The notes under the pieces are model-generated. The model saw nothing but the letters and a program-made list of their open reading frames with translations. It ran no database searches and had not been told where the DNA came from. Shown piece by piece: positions 5,407-7,988 of a stretch of 7,988 bases of DNA (its first letter is position 1; the number at the start of each line of letters is the position of its first letter). Made by a program: the position numbers and the translations under genes. Origin of the DNA: Myxococcota bacterium (GTDB lineage: Bacteria > Myxococcota_C > UBA6777); assembly GCA_023150835.1 (NCBI GenBank), contig JAKLKB010000191.1:1-7988 (forward strand), read 5' to 3'.

Positions 5407-6441
5407 ATGCAACAGATCCTCCTGAACACTTTGTATATCCTGCAACCTGAGGGATACCTTCACCTCGACAATGATACTGTGCGTTATGAGCAAGACAACG
5501 AGACCCGAGCGCGCATCCCTCTCCACCACATCGCTGCGATCGCGGTCCATGCTAACGTTCTGATCTCCCCGTCTCTTTTACGTTATTGCAGTAAGCATGG
5601 CATCGCCGTGACATGGCTGGACCGTAGTGGCCAATTTGTCGGGGCTTTGCGCTTGCCCACCCAAGGGAATGTTTTGTTGCGTTTGCAGCAATATCAGGCT
5701 TATTCGGACGAAACCGCCAAGCACAGGATCGCGGCTGCTTTTGTGTTGGCCAAGATCAACAATGCTCGTCTGACTTTGTTGCGGCGTGCGCGGGATGCTT
5801 CGTCGGAGGCAGCCGAGGCGATCCGCGAAAAAGTCACGGAAATCGATCAGCTTCTTCCGCACATCGCACGTTCCACCGACACGGAGCAACTTCGCGGTTA
5901 TGAAGGCTTGATCTCACGTCTGTATTTTGAAGCATTTCCCGCTTTGATCAGTGCTGACATCGCTGCTGATTTTTCTTTTGCAGGTCGTTCCAAACGACCG
6001 CCGCGTGATCGGATGAATGCGATGCTTTCTTTCGGATACACGCTGGTCACCAACGAGTGTCGTGCAGCGCTCGAAGGGGTTGGTTTGGATCCGCAGATCG
6101 GGTTTCTTCATGAAATACGCCCTGGTCGCCCTGCTTTGGCTTTGGATCTCGTCGAAGAATTCCGTGCTGCTTTGGTCGATCGGATGGTTTTTGCGTTGAT
6201 CCACCGCAAGCAGATCCAGTCCCAACATTTCGATACCCAAGAGGGCGGGGCTGTCTTGCTCAACGACGAAGGGCGAAAAGCGTTCCTACACGCTTACCAA
6301 AAACGCAAAGAGCAGCCTGTCCCGCATCCGCTGTTTGAGCAGCCTGTTCCTTTTGGCTTGGTTCCTCACGTTCAAGCGCGGATCTTTGCTCGCTTTTTGC
6401 GCGGTGATATCGAGCAGTACGTTCCTTTTTTATACAAGTGA
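5407..6441 (+). CDS. cas1: Cas1, CRISPR integrase
   Basis: This 344-residue protein is the integrase that, in a complex with Cas2, inserts prespacers at the leader-repeat junction. The metal-binding residues are E166 in RGYEGLIS, H235 in IGFLHEIRPGRPALALDLVE and E250 in DLVEEFR, with D247 beside it; their spacing (69 and 15) fits the family. The motif RPPRDRMNAMLSFGYTLV (197-214) is typical of the subtype. The N-terminal beta domain (about 1-80) and the helical catalytic domain are both complete, and the length is that of other I-C Cas1 proteins. The reading frame stays open leftwards through cas4 to 4894, but that part is the shadow of cas4 and gives no family sequence. The gene lies 31 bp after cas4 and 41 bp before cas2. 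Confidence 0.97.
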   Translation: MQQILLNTLYILQPEGYLHLDNDTVRYEQDNETRARIPLHHIAAIAVHANVLISPSLLRYCSKHGIAVTWLDRSGQFVGALRLPTQGNVLLRLQQYQAYSDETAKHRIAAAFVLAKINNARLTLLRRARDASSEAAEAIREKVTEIDQLLPHIARSTDTEQLRGYEGLISRLYFEAFPALISADIAADFSFAGRSKRPPRDRMNAMLSFGYTLVTNECRAALEGVGLDPQIGFLHEIRPGRPALALDLVEEFRAALVDRMVFALIHRKQIQSQHFDTQEGGAVLLNDEGRKAFLHAYQKRKEQPVPHPLFEQPVPFGLVPHVQARIFARFLRGDIEQYVPFLYK

Positions 6442-6465
6442 GCCTTTTCCGTTCCGAGTTTCTCT

Positions 6466-6470
6466 GGAGG
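6466..6470 (+). promoter_or_regulatory. Ribosome binding site of cas2
   Basis: GGAGG is 12 bases from the ATG at 6483 but 6 bases from an in-frame TTG at 6477. The spacing makes the exact cas2 start uncertain. Confidence 0.65.
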
Positions 6471-6482
6471 TGTGCTTTGAAG

Positions 6483-6776
6483 ATGTATTTGTATCTCGTG
6501 ACTTACGACGTCTGCACGAAAGAAGATGAAGGCCAAGCTCGCTTGCGTCGGATCGCAAAAGCCTGCGAGGGGCGTGGGTGTCGAGTCCAAAAATCAGTCT
6601 TCGAGTTGCGGTTGACGCTCCCCCAACTCGAAGAGCTGCGCCACCGAATGCTCAAGATCATCGATCCCGCGCAAGATTCTTTGCGCATCTATCGCCTGAC
6701 CGGGCCTCTTGAACAAAATCTAGAGGTACACGGCTTGAATCATGCCGTTGATTTTACAGAACCTTTGATATTCTGA
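6483..6776 (+). CDS. cas2: Cas2, structural partner of Cas1
   Basis: This 97-residue ferredoxin-fold protein forms the central dimer of the Cas1-Cas2 integration complex. The start MYLYLVTYDVC gives the first strand with the conserved Asp at 9. RLRRIAKACEGRGCRVQKSV and the IIDPAQDSLRIYRL strand match I-C Cas2 proteins well. I chose ATG 6483 because it gives the family length of about 96-97. The ribosome binding site fits better with a TTG two codons upstream, which would add Met-Lys. A GTG at 6438 overlapping the cas1 stop is in frame but would add 15 unconserved residues. The gene ends the operon; the array leader begins right after it. Confidence 0.94.
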   Translation: MYLYLVTYDVCTKEDEGQARLRRIAKACEGRGCRVQKSVFELRLTLPQLEELRHRMLKIIDPAQDSLRIYRLTGPLEQNLEVHGLNHAVDFTEPLIF

Positions 6777-6961
6777 TGAAATGTTCAGTCTCTGTTTTGC
6801 GCGAACCTCAAGCGATTTTTGGGCGGTGGGTCGATGCGGCCTTTTGTTTTGCCGACGGTTGGGCTGTTTTGGTGGGAGGGCGCTAGGTGGGGGCTTTTGA
6901 ACGGTTCGCTCTGGCAACAATGCCTTGTTTTTATTCGCTTTTTTATTTCGACTCTTTAAGT

Positions 6962-6978
6962 ATTCTCAAAATGAGAAT
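6962..6978. promoter_or_regulatory. Perfect inverted repeat in the leader
   Basis: ATTCTCA and TGAGAAT flank a central AAA, a 7-3-7 dyad. As DNA it resembles an operator for a dimeric regulator; as RNA the 3-nt loop would be possible but weak. It lies 69 bp before the first repeat. The binding partner is unknown. Confidence 0.5.
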
Positions 6979-7009
6979 CGCGCCGAAAGAGGTTCGCGCA
7001 AACAAAGTT

Positions 7010-7039
7010 ATTTACAAAGCGATTTCAGTGGAGTATACC
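7010..7039 (+). promoter_or_regulatory. Possible array promoter
   Basis: TTTACA (7010-7015) matches five of six bases of a sigma-70 -35 box, and TATACC (7034-7039) four of six of a -10 box, with 18 bp between. Transcription would start close to the first repeat. Matches this good occur by chance, so it is tentative. Confidence 0.35.
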
Positions 7040-7046
7040 TGCCAGA

Positions 7047-7988
7047 GTAGCGTCCGTCCTTCGGGGCGGACGAGCATTGAAACCTTGGAGCACGTTCGGA
7101 TGCAGCACGCCGCCGGGGATGTAGCGTCCGTCCTTCGGGGCGGACGAGCATTGAAACACTCAAAAACGCCGACAGCAGCACCGGCCACCGCTGTAGCGTC
7201 CGTCCTTCGGGGCGGACGAGCATTGAAACCGGTAGTATTTGGCCGCGATGGTGTACAGCGTGGGTAGCGTCCGTCCTTCGGGGCGGACGAGCATTGAAAC
7301 CGTTGCGCATCGATGCGATCCGTTTCTTTGTGGTGGTAGCGTCCGTCCTTCGGGGCGGACGAGCATTGAAACTCCAAGCCCTTGTTTTCGTCGTTTCGGG
7401 CTTTTTCGTGTAGCGTCCGTCCTTCGGGGCGGACGAGCATTGAAACGGCAAGCAAGATCCGAAAAAGCGCAAGTCCCGACGTAGCGTCCGTCCTTCGGGG
7501 CGGACGAGCATTGAAACCGATGGCATAAGTGCCAACCAGTGGGATGGGTAGTAGCGTCCGTCCTTCGGGGCGGACGAGCATTGAAACGTCTGTGTGTGTG
7601 TGTGGTGTGGTGTGATGTGATGGTAGCGTCCGTCCTTCGGGGCGGACGAGCATTGAAACCAAGAAAGGAAAAGACAATGCGCAAAGAATATATGGTAGCG
7701 TCCGTCCTTCGGGGCGGACGAGCATTGAAACTTGCATGGTATCTGTGCCGCCCACCCCTAAGCCGTGTAGCGTCCGTCCTTCGGGGCGGACGAGCATTGA
7801 AACCCCCGCCAAGTACCATATCAGCGAAACAAAGCAGAGGAGCGTCCGTCCTTCGGGGCGGACGAGCATTGAAACATTTCGGCGGACGCGCTTATGAGGC
7901 GTTCTTGGTGCGTAGCGTCCGTCCTTCGGGGCGGACGAGCATTGAAACTTGTACAGTGGGGAATCTTGGTTTACCGACCGTGTAGCGT
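7047..7988 (+). CRISPR. Type I-C CRISPR array, leader-proximal part, continuing past the right edge
   Basis: Complete 37-bp repeats start at 7047, 7121, 7193, 7264, 7336, 7410, 7481, 7551, 7623, 7695, 7767, 7839 and 7912; a 14th begins at 7982 and is cut by the window edge. Spacer lengths in order are 37, 35, 34, 35, 37, 34, 33, 35, 35, 35, 35, 36 and 33. Repeats are identical except the one at 7839, where base 2 is G instead of T. Repeat bases 5-13 pair with 18-26 to give a 9-bp stem (one G-T pair) capped by TTCG closed by C-G. The last 11 bases, AGCATTGAAAC, match the 5' handle that Cas5c leaves on crRNA. Thirteen distinct spacers and nearly invariant repeats suggest an active array. Confidence 0.99.

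Larger units (their letters stand above)
6777..7046 (+). promoter_or_regulatory. CRISPR leader
   Basis: The 270 bp between cas2 and the first repeat should be the leader, because the array reads in the same direction as cas2 and its repeats end in ATTGAAAC on this strand. The first half is G/T-rich (6815-6890). The second half is AT-rich (6925-7020) and holds a perfect inverted repeat at 6962-6978. Integration would take place at 7046/7047. I see no sequence that I can assign confidently to a host integration factor. Confidence 0.75.

Noticed and set aside
6962-6978. Fur-type iron box
   Set aside because: TGAGAAT is a Fur-like half site, but the halves are in the opposite arrangement (ATTCTCA first), so I report only a dyad of unknown partner.
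7373-7480. Neighbouring spacers 5 and 6 as a pair from the same target
   Set aside because: They share only a 9-mer (CGAAAAAGC) on opposite strands, which is too short to mean common origin.
7008-7985. Long open frames on both strands encoding repeated peptides such as SMLVRPEGRTL
   Set aside because: They are translations of the 37-bp CRISPR repeats, not a repeat protein.

Overview
The window holds most of a bacterial type I-C CRISPR-Cas locus, all on the + strand: cas5c, cas8c (with an internal cas11c), cas7c, cas4, cas1 and cas2, followed by a leader and the start of a CRISPR array that runs off the right edge. The identification rests on the Cas5d/Csd1/Csd2 signature sequences, the gene order, and a repeat ending in ATTGAAAC. 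The cas3 helicase-nuclease, normally first in such operons, is not visible; it would have to lie left of position 1 or be absent. The organism cannot be named. GC content looks moderate (low to mid 50s percent by eye), genes carry strong GGAG-type ribosome binding sites, and GATC tetramers are conspicuously abundant.

Layout: 1-259 has no convincing gene and one terminator-like hairpin. 260-3212 carries cas5c and cas8c, whose junction contains a 38-bp direct repeat. 3213-3521 is a structured gap, then cas7c at 3522-4427. 4428-4727 is a second structured gap related to the first. 4728-6776 is a compact adaptation module, cas4-cas1-cas2, with gaps of 31 and 41 bp. 6777-7046 is the leader. 7047-7988 is the array: 13 complete 37-bp repeats, 13 spacers of 33-37 bp and the first 7 bases of a 14th repeat.

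Working model from family knowledge: Cas4 trims and selects prespacers and Cas1-Cas2 inserts them at the leader end. Array RNA is cut by Cas5c at the base of a 9-bp stem capped by a UUCG loop, leaving an 11-nt 5' handle. Cas7c coats the spacer, Cas8c recognises the target, and Cas11c, translated from inside cas8c, supplies the small subunit. The least explained parts are the two related structured elements in the gaps before cas7c and cas4, the roughly 90-residue low-complexity insertion in Cas8c, and the direct repeat between cas5c and cas8c.
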